From assembly GCA_035079385.1 (NCBI GenBank), contig JAVHKY010000012.1:7158501-7222500 (forward strand): a stretch of 64,000 bases of DNA, written 5' to 3'. The position numbers were made by a program, and so were the translations under genes. The stretch comes from Aspidiotus rigidus. Taxonomy: Eukaryota > Arthropoda > Insecta > Hemiptera > Diaspididae. The notes beneath the pieces are model-generated. The model was not told the DNA's origin, did no database searches, and saw only the letters and a list, made by a program, of their open reading frames with translations. Shown piece after piece: positions 22,462 to 33,652 of this stretch; the first letter of the stretch is position 1, and every line of letters starts with the position of its first letter.

Positions 22462-22980
22462 TAAGGAAACCTGAATTTTGTTATAATTTAGGCTAAGAGT
22501 CATCTAAAACCTACAAAACGTCTCCAGAAAAACCACTCCCCCTCCCCCTGTCCAAACTGCTACGAGGCTATAACAGTTGTTTCTAATAGAAAAGAGCTCT
22601 ACAATCATTTTTTCCCATACCTTATTCTTAGCATATTATTAGTCTAGTATACTGTATATTAGGATGAGTGGTTCAATTCTTTATCACTTCCGATTTCTGG
22701 CATCTCTTAAAGCTATCTCGAGCTGCTATTCATCTCGTGCACTCATAAATTGCCTTCACGCTATCATATCACCATTTTCTATGCACACTCCACCCCAAAA
22801 TTCTTCATCTGGGAATCCAGCTACAACGAGATCCCGAAAAACTAAAAAAATCGATGTCGAAACGAAAGAAGCAACCAATCACCCAATAGTCAACCCCTCA
22901 TTCCTTCCCTCACGCTTCAACCATTCCAAACGTATTAACAAAATACCTCACTTTTCTAGCTAGAAAATTCGGTAAAAATA
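22462..22980 (+). repeat. Segment with termini repeated at the palindrome core
   Basis: It begins ATAAGGAAACCTGAATTTTG and carries CACTCCCCCTCCCCCTGTCC. It ends at AATACCTCACTTTTCTAG with CTAGAAAATTCGGTAAAAAT. The same start and end phrases occur together at 24468-24600 (ATAAGGAAACCTGAAATTTT, CACTCCCCCTGTTGACC, AATACCTCACTTTTCTAG). This looks like long and short members of one non-autonomous element inside each arm. The TTTTCTAGCTAGAAAA palindrome marks its end. Confidence 0.45.
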
Positions 22981-23294
22981 TATAGCACCCAAGCCCGGTT
23001 TACTCGTTAGTCTAATCTCAAATCTCACTCAAAAAAGCCAGTCCAAATTGAAAATAATCTTTCCATCTCTTTTGACACCTCAAATCAACTATGAACCACT
23101 ATTAATTATGTACCCATACATGAAAAAATGACAAATAAATCAATTATTAATTAAGAGTGAAATCACCCAGGTATAGTCTCGCATCAGCACACTTGATGAA
23201 GATTAAAAAATTGTACTTAATCATTCAAAGTCAAGGTTTTCACTAAAATCAGTCGAATAACAAATTAAGAAAAATAAAACGTGAACCCACATTT

Positions 23295-23594
23295 TGGTCC
23301 TCATCCCAACGAAATTCAAGGCAAGAGGAGGTCATTTTAGCTCGGCTGCGAATAGGCCACACTCGTCTTACTCATACTTATCTTCTCACTAATCTCGCTC
23401 CTCCATCATGCCCTCACTGTCTCCAAGAAAATTTATCAGTTGATCATTTTATTTTCTCATGCCCCGTCCTGCAACCCACTCGAACCTCCCTAAATATATC
23501 TTCCAATATCAATGCAGCACTAAACAACAACTCCGAAACCATCGACTCAACCCTAACTTATTTACGCACCACTCAATTCTACAACTTCATATAA
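23295..23594 (+). pseudogene. LINE (jockey/CR1-like) C-terminal fragment, left arm
   Basis: The plus-strand frame reads WSSSQRNSRQEEVILARLRI, GHTRLTHTYLLTNLAPPSCP and HCLQENLSVDHFIFSCPVLQ, and ends at a TAA near 23594. The RLRIGHTRLTH motif, the CPxC pair and the DHF-x3-C pattern are the RNase H tail and zinc-knuckle-like C terminus of jockey/CR1-type LINE ORF2. Only this 3' piece is present. It is mirrored at 25729-26028. Confidence 0.8.
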
Positions 23595-25728
23595 TTCACC
23601 AACAAATTCCGTTCGATCGCCACTCAATTCCACCAATACGTACCTAATTTAACCTAATTCAAGTAATGTTCTAAAATAAGATTGTAACGCCGAGCAAATA
23701 ACCCTCGTGCAGTTTATAATGCTCGTAAAATAATAATAAAAAAAAAAAAACTATCGAGTATGACTAATAATAATGAAAAATAGCTAGAAAAATGAACAAC
23801 TCGCCATTGCCACTATCCGTTCAAAAATAAATTTAACAAAACAAATAAAATTTGACAAAACAAAATTCAACGCTCTAGGGGCTGTGGGAAGCGAGATACA
23901 AGTGTACTAAATTTGAACGAAAAGGTTTCATCAGAAATAAAATCCAATGAACCCTTGGTAAAGAACGAACGAAGAATGAACCTGTCGAATGATGAATAAA
24001 GGTTCTTCACAATACACGTACTGATAACGAAAGTGGTAAACGTATAGGAAAATCCGCTTCTCCTAACGTAAGCAGCTACTCGCAGCTATTCGTAAGAAGC
24101 TACTCGTAATAGTGAAAAATTTTCAACAAAAGTAAAAATTTCTCGAGAACTACTCATCCGATCCTCAAAAAAAATGCAGGTGCACATCTTCAAATATAAT
24201 ACTACAATATGGCCGAGTTACAAAAAAATCCATCGGGTAGTTTCGGAGGAGTTCCGCGGACAAAAAGGTACTCGAAATACTGCAAAATTTCTCAACAAAT
24301 TGAAAATTTCTCGAGAACTACTCATCTGATTCTCAAAAAAATTGCAGGTGCACATCTTCAGATATACTACTACAATATGGCCAAGTTACAAAAAAATCCA
24401 TTGGGTAGTTTCGGAAGAGTTCCGCGGACAAAAAAATCTTATATATAAATATATATATAAGGAAACCTGAAATTTTTTTTATGCTAGTTGTGATCTAGGA
24501 CCCCTAAAACGTCGAGAAAGTTCATTGCCCACTCCCCCTGTTGACCTTGCTACGGGTGTAATACCTCACTTTTCTAGTTAGAAAAGTCGGTAAAAACCAA
24601 CCGCAATCAATTTTTTCACACTCGAGAATTCGGCTAAACACCCATTCCCAAAGTGTAGAAAGCGACTACTTTTATACCTCAAGAATGGCTGCTAGCCGAA
24701 AGCGCTCGAGTGTAAAAAAATTTATTGCGGTTTTACCGACTTTTCTAACTAGAAAAGTGAGGTATTACACCCGTAGCAAGGTCAACAGGGGGAGTGGGTA
24801 ATGAACTTTCTCGACGTTTTAGGGGTCCTAGATCACAACTAGCATAAAAAAAAATTTCAGGTTTCCTTATATATATATATATAAGATTTTTTTGTCCGCG
24901 GAACTCCTCTGAAACTACCCGATGGATTTTTTTGTAACTTGGCCATATTGTAGTAGTATATCTGAAGATGTGCACCTGCAATTTTTTTGAAAATCGGATG
25001 AGTAGTTCTCGAGAAATTTTCAATTTGTTGAGAAATTTTGCAGTATTTCGAGTACCTTTTTGTCCGCGGAACTCCTCCGAAACTACCCGATGGATTTTTT
25101 TGTAACTCGGCCATATTGTAGTATTATATTTGAAGATGTGCACCTGCATTTTTTTTGAGGATCGGATGAGTAGTTCTCGAGAAATTTTTACTTTTGTTGA
25201 AAATTTTTCACTATTACGAGTAGCTTCTTACGAATAGCTGCGAGTAGCTGCTTACGTTAGGAGAAGCGGATTTTCCTATACGTTTACCACTTTCGTTATC
25301 AGTACGTGTATTGTGAAGAACCTTTATTCATCATTCGACAGGTTCATTCTTCGTTCGTTCTTTACCAAGGGTTCATTGGATTTTATTTCTGATGAAACCT
25401 TTTCGTTCAAATTTAGTACACTTGTATCTCGCTTCCCACAGCCCCTAGAGCGTTGAATTTTGTTTTGTCAAATTTTATTTGTTTTGTTAAATTTATTTTT
25501 GAACGGATAGTGGCAATGGCGAGTTGTTCATTTTTCTAGCTATTTTTCATTATTATTAGTCATACTCGATAGTTTTTTTTTTTTTATTATTATTTTACGA
25601 GCATTATAAACTGCACGAGGGTTATTTGCTCGGCGTTACAATCTTATTTTAGAACATTACTTGAATTAGGTTAAATTAGGTACGTATTGGTGGAATTGAG
25701 TGGCGATCGAACGGAATTTGTTGGTGAA

Positions 25729-26028
25729 TTATATGAAGTTGTAGAATTGAGTGGTGCGTAAATAAGTTAGGGTTGAGTCGATGGTTTCGGAGTTGTTGTT
25801 TAGTGCTGCATTGATATTGGAAGATATATTTAGGGAGGTTCGAGTGGGTTGCAGGACGGGGCATGAGAAAATAAAATGATCAACTGATAAATTTTCTTGG
25901 AGACAGTGAGGGCATGATGGAGGAGCGAGATTAGTGAGAAGATAAGTATGAGTAAGACGAGTGTGGCCTATTCGCAGCCGAGCTAAAATGACCTCCTCTT
26001 GCCTTGAATTTCGTTGGGATGAGGACCA
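25729..26028 (-). pseudogene. LINE (jockey/CR1-like) C-terminal fragment, right arm
   Basis: Mirror copy of 23295-23594 in the right arm of the palindrome, with the same RLRIGHTRLTH and CPHC...DHFIFSC features on the minus strand. Duplicated with the palindrome rather than inserted independently. Confidence 0.8.
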
Positions 26029-27109
26029 AAATGTGGGTTCACGTTTTATTTTTCTTAATTTGTTATTCGACTGATTTTAGTGAAAACCTTGACTTTGAAT
26101 GATTAAGTACAATTTTTTAATCTTCATCAAGTGTGCTGATGCGAGACTATACCTGGGTGATTTCACTCTTAATTAATAATTGATTTATTTGTCATTTTTT
26201 CATGTATGGGTACATAATTAATAGTGGTTCATAGTTGATTTGAGGTGTCAAAAGAGATGGAAAGATTATTTTCAATTTGGACTGGCTTTTTTGAGTGAGA
26301 TTTGAGATTAGACTAACGAGTAAACCGGGCTTGGGTGCTTTATATTTTCACCGAATTTTCTAGCTAGAAAAGTGAGGTATTTTGTTAATACGTTTGGAAT
26401 GGTTGAAGCGTGAGGGAAGGAATGAGGGGTTGACTATTGGGTGATTGGTTGCTTCTTTCGTTTCGACATCGATTTTTTTAGTTTTTCGGGATCTCGTTGT
26501 AGCTGGATTCCCAGATGAAGAATTTTGGGGTGGAGTGTGCATAGAAAATGGTGATATGATAGCATGAAGGCAATTGATGAGTGCACGAGAGGAATAGCAG
26601 CTCGAGATAGCTTCAAGAGATGCCAGAAATCGGAAGTGATAAAGAATTGAACCACTCATCCTAATATACAGTATACTAGACTAATAATATGCTAAGAATA
26701 AGGTATGGGAAAAAATGATTGTAGAGCTCTTTTTTATTAGAAACAACTGTTATAGCCTCGTAGCAGTTTGGACAGGGGGAGGGGGAGTGGTTTTTCTGGA
26801 GACGTTTTGTAGGTTTTAGATGACTCTTAGCCTAAATTATAACAAAATTCAGGTTTCCTTATTGGATTATAGGTATCTTTACTCTGTTATCTGTTGATGT
26901 GACATCGTAGTGATAGAATTTATAAACTGAGTTTTATTGTTTATTCTACAAATGTTTGACATGATTGACAGGTCATTGGTATTTAATTTAAAGAGAGGGA
27001 GTGACTCTCTCAATGTTTCTTGCATTGTGGGAAGACAAGTCGTGTACTACTCATGCGACTGCGTGAGTGTTTTTTGTATTTGTTTTCTTCACTCCTTTGA
27101 GTATCATTC

Positions 27110-27320
27110 TTAATTATGGATAACCGTAAATTGCGATCAATTCTTTAACGGAGTTTACCGAGGGGTGGCAGGGAACCTGTTTATGAGGAGGGGGAGGGGG
27201 GTTACGACGTAATCAAATTGTCTGGTCACAGATCTGGACTTCGGAGCTACATGTGATAGGAGGAGGACTTAAACAAAATTTCGACTTCCAAGCTATATAT
27301 TAATATGATAGAGGGGCCTT
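27110..27320 (+). repeat. Composite-repeat fragment (GGCAGGGAACCTGTT and AGGAGGACTT modules)
   Basis: ATTCTTTAACGGAGT, then GTGGCAGGGAACCTGTTTAT, GACGTAATCAAATTGTC, GGTCACAGATCTGGACTTCG and GAGCTACATGTGATAGGAGG follow one another. The same order is seen near 31175-31440, 42920-43100 and 49500-49650. Confidence 0.65.
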
Positions 27321-27744
27321 GAAAAAATGTTGATCTCTATATTTTTACATGAGGAATGGCTCTCGACCAATAAATTTTTATTTTCTTTCAACTCTATGAC
27401 GCTTGAAGACATCATCAGTGACCTTGGACGCTGTGTAATATTCGGTAACTGAAGGATTAAAGGATTAGAAGACTCCATTTTCCTTCACCGAAGGTACCTC
27501 TCAAGCAGCGAACGAAGGTCAGGTTCCGCGCAAGAAGATGGACAGGCCAGATTTATGTCCCAGTTTTCTCGCTAACCTGATGTCTTTGGCTGGATGCAGA
27601 AATTTAAGCCCAGTGTACTATATTACTAAGCCATGTATGTCTGGTGTACAGCTAATCTTTACACTAGGCCTAGTTTTGAACTAGTGTAATCCAACTACGG
27701 GTACTTCTAGTCTAATATGAGCAGTTTATAGCCAATAGTAGACG

Positions 27745-28560
27745 AGAACTGTTTTCTATGAAGTGGAAGAAAGCCAGGCCAGCGTTGATCGAGAAGAAGG
27801 ATAAACCACCTGGCCACCCATCTCTTTGCCTGCTAGATAATTTGGGCAAACTTGTACAGAGAGTGATAGCCAATCGACTTGAGAGCTATCTGAAGGAAAG
27901 TGACATAATTTCAACTGGACGCTGTACATCAGATTCTGGAAGGAGGCTAAAGAGAACGGCCGAGTCAGCTGTTTTGCACAACCGTCAAACTCGACATTAT
28001 AAATGCGTTCAACTCGATTCCATGGGAGAGAATATTGCAAACTCTCACGGACGCAGAAGTTCCTGCATACCTGCTCAGGGTGATCAGCTGCAACCTTAAC
28101 TATCGAAATATCGAAGAGGAGACGTCCAAGGGTACAGTAGAGCGCCCAAGTAGTCGTGGGGTGCTGTCGAGGTTGGGTGCATCATATTTAAAAGGATTTT
28201 CATGGTGAAGCTGCCATGTACTGTACGGATGAAACTTTGGCGGTATGAACGTCCGAAATAGCTGTAGCGGTGTGAGCGGGCCGAACTTAATCGGTCTCTT
28301 CAAGAGATTGGGATTGATGAAATGCTTGCTCCGAATGGCCTGGTAGCCAATGTGCTAGGTTACGAAGAAGTATGGGACCAGGTGCACAGTTATGAAGAAG
28401 AAGATAGGCATGGAATAAAATAGGCAAATGCAGAACCACGTTATCGCCTTCTCAGCACCTGTGTGTCATCCACATATGGACGACACTCAGCAGGGAGAAG
28501 AGGGAAAGGAAAAGAAAGGAGACTCCGACAATGCCTTAGTTCTAAGTTTGATTGATCAGT
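27745..28560 (+). pseudogene. R1-like LINE ORF2 fragment (RT and 3' tail)
   Basis: Translation gives KWKKARPALIEKKDKPPGHP, LCLLDNLGKLVQRVIANRLE and, in a shifted frame, NAFNSIPWERILQTLTDAEV and PAYLLRVISCNLNYRNIE. These are the RT finger and palm blocks of R1-clade non-LTR elements. The YADD region is missing: at about 28130 the copy jumps to a 3' segment (about 28270-28560) homologous to 52150-52480, which is the C-terminal/3' tail. So it is frameshifted and internally deleted. Confidence 0.8.
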
Positions 28561-29991
28561 TCTGCTGCAAGAGTGTCAAAAAATACAGTAACACAATTGA
28601 TTTTTATATGATTGTACTGTACATGTATCACGTAAAAAGTTTCAGCTATCTCCAATATTGAAATTTTCGAGAGCATTTTCAGAATACGTAATCATATTTG
28701 TACCTATAAAACCAGAAAAAAATTGTTTGAAATTATTCAAAAATTTATAACACTCGTTCGTCCTTCAAGAAATGATTCGTGAAAATATTACCGACGCATC
28801 TCACGTGAATATTTTACAGAACTACGATATCCACTTTTCTCATTACTCGTACTTTCAACAGACACGATTTTTCCATTCTTTGATTTTATTCCGGACAGGA
28901 AGAAAAGGAGAAAAAAAGAAATTGAACAACGGTCTTTCTTGTCGCCAATCGAAAAATCTGCAGTCATATATCACTTTATTGATCACTTTTGATCAAATTT
29001 CCATTTTATATCGAAGCGTGGACTTCAAGATAAAATATTGTAGCCTTTACGATACCGAAAAAAAAAGTAATATTGCGATAACCCCAGCAAATTTTTTGCC
29101 CGTTCGACAGGAAGGATTTTACGAACGACATACAAATAAATAATAGTATTCGATGCGCTTATGTGCCTGACTACAAACGTTCTTCCGTTTGGTGCGTCGA
29201 GATTTTCAGCCTCTGCCCTAACGAAAAATTATATGTATTTGCCAAATATTGGAATTTTTCTTCTATCATCGCGGAAAACGGTGTCATCTAAGTATACGCG
29301 AAATCAAATTGCACGAAATATTTTGTAAAATGTATTTATTTAGCGAGTATCGATATCATTCCATTCGGATACAATTTTTATAAAAATGACAATTCTCGGG
29401 AAATTGAAGCGTAATTCAATTGGAAATACGTCCCTTCTGTTAGGAGGAGAAGACCAGAAACATCATCTACGGTTGATTTCCTGGATATCGTAAATAGCTT
29501 TTATTCCAGACATCACGTACTCAACCAAGATTCGAAAATTGCATACATTTCACGAACAAGTATCAACCATCTGTTACTGTGCCCGAAGCTATCATCGTAC
29601 GATATTGACGCTCATCTTCATTCAACTACAGATATTTGACTTCGTAATTATTGTAATTTGCTGTATCCACTACGAATTTTATCTCCTAATTTTCATTCGA
29701 CAGGAGCGTCTGTATGAGTTCGGGGGTTTATCGCCTGCGCTCTTGAATGGCTTTCTAGAAGCGAAGGTATTGTGAGAAATTTATAATATTATATCATCAT
29801 CTGCGCGATGTGAATGAAAATTAGACGTTGGTCAGAGTTTGCTTGATGTAGAAAGTTGAATGTGTTGGGGATGGAGGGGAAGTCATCTGATACTGCTTTT
29901 GTATGATTGTGAGGGCGATTCTAAGACGTATGATGACTATTTCTTTTCTGCGTACCAACAGATTTTTAGAGCCCCACGGAATGGGAGTATT
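28561..29991. other. No recognised gene
   Basis: Unique-looking DNA. The frames at 28772-29143 and 29539-29775 (plus) have no recognised domain. Near 29702-29764 an AG...GT-bounded 63 nt open segment encodes ERLYEFGGLSPALLNGFLEA, which could be an exon or chance. Confidence 0.35.
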
Positions 29992-30475
29992 CTAAATTTG
30001 GGCTAGCTTGTTTGAGTGTGATTTGAGATTGGCGGTGCTCATCATGATCCATTCTCTTGCTTTTCTCGGTCCTCCTGGATTTGTCACCGGGCGGCTTAGG
30101 TATGTAACTACCCTACCCACCTTTTCCGCTGCCATCAAGAAATGGTGCCTGAAGCTCGGCTTTGAGTCAAACCAGTTCCCGAGGTACTTCATCACTGGTG
30201 TGGTCGCGATTTCTACACATGGTAAGCGAAAGGTGGATGGAATGAACAATAAGGCCCTCGTCTTGTCTACCGCGAGTTCTAGTCTGGCTGACTCGATCCA
30301 ACGTGTTACTGCTCTGGGACCCGGTCTACCCTGTTCTACGCCTCACACACAGAGAAGGTGTGCTGGGGTCCATTATCCCGCCCTCGATTCTCGCTCAACT
30401 TACCTTGACTTTTCCCAAATGTACTTGTTGAAGCAACCATAGACGCTTAAAACCTGCGCCAGGTGAAAGTTCAGC
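29992..30475 (-). pseudogene. R1-like LINE fragments in scrambled order
   Basis: On the minus strand, 30475-30330 encodes the C-terminal zinc knuckle (HTFSVCEAW, same as HTFSGC at 52107). Below it, 30310-29992 encodes the RT thumb region (LELAVDKTRALLFIPS, VMKYLGNWFDSKPSFRHHFL, AAEKVGRVVTYLSR). In an intact ORF2 the thumb precedes the knuckle, so two truncated copies are concatenated here. Frameshifts are present. Confidence 0.75.
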
Positions 30476-30741
30476 TGATTATGGTCTTGGTTCATCCACT
30501 CATCAAGTTCGCTTACTAACACACAGATCGCCAAACTCGCTCTTATCAATTCTAGCTTTCCATCTCTCGAGCAAGGAGCGTCTGGGCTCCTGCTTGACTT
30601 GTAAAACTAAAGACAAAATTTCTTTCAATTTTTAGTGTTTCACCTACCACGGAACAAAATTTTTCATAGTACTAAAGATTTTTTCGTAATCAAAATTTTT
30701 CATTTTAGCATTTTGATCAGTCGTTATTTTATTCCGAACAC

Positions 30742-31570
30742 CACTGCCCACTCCTCAGCAAGGGACTTGATTAGTGGTGAGAAGGAAATAATACGCTAAA
30801 ACCGTCCGTCGAGACAGTGCAACTCTTCCCCAACTCTTTTCTGCTGTAGGCTACCTTCATGGAATCTCCCCTTACTGGATCATCATACAGGAGGATCAAC
30901 AATGCGGTGCTCATCATGTCCTTTTTCTTACTTCTGTCGGCCCTCCTAGATTTGTCATCACGTGGTTTAGGTATGTAACTACCTTGCCCGGCTTTTCCGC
31001 TGCTATCAGGAAATGGTGCCCGAAGCTCGGCTTTGATTCAAACCAGATGCCTAGGTCCTTCATCACCGTCTTGGTCGCAATTTCTACTCCTGGTAAGCGA
31101 AAGGTGGGTGGACTAAACTCTTGCCAGGTCATGACAGAACTTCGGGGTCACCTCATTTGTCACAGAAAAACTCACGGGTTCTTTAACGGAGTTGTTTGGT
31201 GTACACGGATCTGATAAATATAGATTGTGACGTCACAAGGCTGACCTATGAGTCATACTTGTCACAGACCATTCCACCCAAATTATAAATGGTATGAGGG
31301 GAACTTGGTAAAAAAAATAGTCTATGATGTCATCAGATTGTGACGTCACAAGGCTGACCTATGAAGTCATCAAACTGTGGGTCATCAGAGGCCCCGCCAC
31401 CCAATCTATATTATGATAGGAGGGGGACTTGGAAAAATTTCGAGCTCCAAGCTGTGTCGGCAGGCCAGACGGCGGATATTTTCTCCGAAAAATCATCCGA
31501 TAAAACAGGTTTTCTGTTAAAATTAGAAGAAATTCCCACACTCTTACTTTCTCCGAAGATACCTGCACCA
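30742..31570. repeat. Left arm of 0.83 kb inverted repeat (right arm 35975-36836)
   Basis: Words of this arm occur inverted and in reverse order at 35975-36836: GAGGAGTGGGC...ACCAC, the LINE thumb sequence, GGGTTCTTTAACGGAGT, the TGACGTCA units, GTGGGTCATCAGAGGCCCCG, and a stretch ending in TTCTCCGAAGATACCTGC. It contains a truncated R1-like LINE (30781-31132 minus) fused to the composite repeat. A 68 bp piece at 31565-31632 also recurs inverted at 36838-36900, so the duplication was larger and rearranged. Confidence 0.8.
30781..31132 (-). pseudogene. R1-like LINE thumb/connection fragment
   Basis: The minus strand reads FRLPGVEIATKTVMKDLGIW, FESKPSFGHHFLIAAEKPGK, VVTYL, then MMSTALLILLYDDPVRGDSM. 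This matches the region between the RT palm and C terminus of R1-clade ORF2 and is closely related to 36442-36790 (opposite strand). It is truncated on both sides and frameshifted. Confidence 0.75.
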
Positions 31571-31984
31571 ATTGCGCTACAGGCGATTACGAAGTACGAG
31601 CACGGGTGTCCTAAGTGGCCATCTTTATTCAACCACCAATACAAAAGCTCATGTCGCGCTGCAGGGGCTAGTAATTGTATAATATCCTCGGGGAAATATC
31701 CTCGTCTGATTCTTTCATAACTTTTGAGGTAATTTCTTCTTCCTTATTGCCATCAATAATAAACTGAGTATCATAGTACATCAAAATGTACTGAAATTGT
31801 GCCTATGAAAGGTGTTTATTGATAGCCTCCAAACGTAATGAAGGAGAAATCCTACACCAAGAGTATCAACATTTCCATCCGTCGGGAAGTTGAAGTCGCT
31901 GTTGCACAAAAATTGGTGAGGAAATGGGTAGTCAGAAAGCTGAGTAGCGACCGTCTGAAGGCTAGTTAAATCGCTCTTACATGG

Positions 31985-33178
31985 AGCCAAGGGCAAGGGT
32001 GGCAGCAGAGAAGACGATGAAAACTCTCACCAAAGTATGCGATGCAACAATGCGTAAGCAAGGTCCACCAAGGAAGAACAGAGCTCTTACTGGTGGCCGA
32101 CAATATTTCCGAGATAAGGAAAGAGTGCTACCGTCAGCGCCGGATATATCAGCGTAGTAGGCTGCAAAGAAGCGCAGGCAGTTATACTTGAATACCCTCT
32201 GCCGGCGAGGTGTTAGCGAGTCTTAAGCGTCTGAAGTTGAAGAAGGCATCGGGGCCTGACGGGATTCCCGCCGAGATGCTCCGGAAAGCCTACGATACAG
32301 CGCTTGAAGTCTTCGTTGCGCTATTCAACCGCTGCCTTCGCGCGGGTCGCTTCCCGCGTCCGTGGAAGGTGGTGGAGTTACGGATCCTAGTCAAAGATCC
32401 GAGTCTGGACCCCAGGGAGAAGAGCTCCCTCAGACCTATCAGCCTTCTCGATACCCTCGGGAAATGGCTGGAGGACTTGATGGCGAGGCGCCTGGAGGTT
32501 GATCTGGAGACCAAGGGTTGACTTGATAGCCGGCAGTACGGGTTCTGCGCAGGGAAAGGCACTGAAGATGCCTTAAACCGCTTGATAGGCGAAGTCCAGG
32601 GATCTCCGCGGCGTTATGTCGTGGGGCTCTTCCTGGATATCAGCGGAGCGTTCAATCATGCCCTCTGGCCACAAATGTTGGTGGCGGTAGAAGCTGTGTT
32701 TGACTCGGCTGTTCCGGGATTATTTCTCGGACAGGCATTGCCATGTCACGCTTGACTTTGATTGTTTTCGGAAAGCATTGGACCGCGGGTGCCCACAGGG
32801 ATCTAAGCTAGGGCCCCTCGGGTGGAAGCTGCTGTTCAACAGCTTCTTGAGGCTGCGCTGGCCTGCAAACGTGCAGGTACTGGCGTACGCAGATGATGCT
32901 GCCCTGCTGATTGGAGCGGACAGCAGACGTGAAATAGAGGAAACCGCAAAGGTCTGCGTAGATCTCATCACCAACTGGGGCGGTAGCCATGACATGACAT
33001 TCAACTCCCGCAAGGCGGAGGCCATAATGTTCAAGTTGCCGAAAGGCAAGTCATGGTTAATTAAATCCGGGACGTACCGGACCCCGACTATCAAAATGAA
33101 CGGGGAACGAGTACAGTTCAGGAGCTCGGTGAAGTACTTGGGAGTCCGGCTTACATTCAAGGCCAAGAGTGACCCCTA
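31985..33178 (+). pseudogene. R1-like LINE ORF2: linker, RT fingers, palm, thumb
   Basis: The longest LINE piece here. The linker reads KTMKTLTKVCDATMRKQG, and in a shifted frame YWWTDNISEIRKECYRQRR. RT follows as LKRLKLKKASGPDGIPAEML (block 1), KDPSLDPREKSSLRPISLLD and LGKWLEDLMARRLE, then a TGA stop, DSRQYGFCAGKGTEDALNRL and FLDISGAFNHALWP (palm Asp). A second frame carries RGCPQGSKLGPLGWKLLFNS, VLAYADDAALLIGA (YADD box) and VQFRSSVKYLGVRLTF, then a stop. At least one in-frame stop (near 32519) and frameshifts (near 32200 and 32690) make it a pseudogene. Confidence 0.85.
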
Positions 33179-33391
33179 GTTAAAAGATTCAGGTTCACGC
33201 TCGCTATTTAGTCGCGAGCAGAAGGAGGTGCCGCACTGGGTATTGAGCCCGACAAGCATGACTGTAACCCAAGCGAACGCCCAAGCGCCGCGTTCCAAAA
33301 TTGGGGACAAGAGAACGGAGCGACGGTAAAGAATGAAGTTCAGTAGGACGTCGCGGGAAGGCAAGGAGGGTCCGTTCATACAGAATTATAA
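33179..33391. other. Spacer between two LINE fragments
   Basis: GC-richer than its surroundings, like the LINE pieces on each side. No clear frame; possibly degenerate LINE sequence. Confidence 0.3.
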
Positions 33392-33652
33392 CCTGTACTT
33401 GAATACCAGCTGGTTCGTAAAAGGCTGAAGAAAGCCATAAAAGATAGCAAGAGTGTTACTTGGAAAAAGCTGTGCAAAATGGCAGAGGATGACCCGTTAG
33501 TCAAGCCCTACAAGATGATGCTGAAGAAGGTGAAGAGCTTCTCAACAATGAGCCAAATGGAGACGGATGTCGTGAGACGAGTCAATGATGGCCTGTTCCC
33601 AAAGCAGCCACCACCAATGGCTAGTGCTGTTAGGTCTAATACTATACGCTAA
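33392..33652 (+). pseudogene. R1-like LINE ORF2 endonuclease-RT linker fragment
   Basis: The frame reads YQLVRKRLKKAIKDSKSVTW, KKLCKMAEDDPLVKPYKMML and later VNDGLFPKQPPP. This is the W..L.....DP....YK.(V/M)..K...........LFP pattern of the region just upstream of RT in R1-clade ORF2. It therefore lies 3' of a thumb fragment although it belongs 5' of RT, which shows a second truncated copy or a tandem arrangement. Confidence 0.65.

Larger units (their letters stand above)
22219..27105. repeat. 4.9 kb near-perfect palindrome (arms ~2.4 kb)
   Basis: The left arm (22219 to about 24629) is the reverse complement of the right arm (about 24697 to 27105), with a loop of roughly 70 bases centred at 24662. 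Identity is very high in the body: the 99-codon frame 22664-22963 matches 26360-26659 with one residue change, and 23459-23647 matches 25676-25864 exactly. Near the outer ends several mismatches accumulate in 60 bases, so it is not an exact mirror. Each arm contains a LINE 3' fragment and two ~160 bp tandem units (GAACTACTCATC...TTCCGCGGACAAAAA). Confidence 0.9.

Noticed and set aside
22664..22963. 99-codon frame conserved in both palindrome arms as a host gene
   Set aside because: Conservation follows from the arm duplication itself; the peptide is low in recognisable motifs and lies among LINE debris.
24965..24975. CTGAAGATG word in the palindrome as a ribozyme core
   Set aside because: It lies inside the 160 bp repeat unit with no GAAAC or helix partner nearby.
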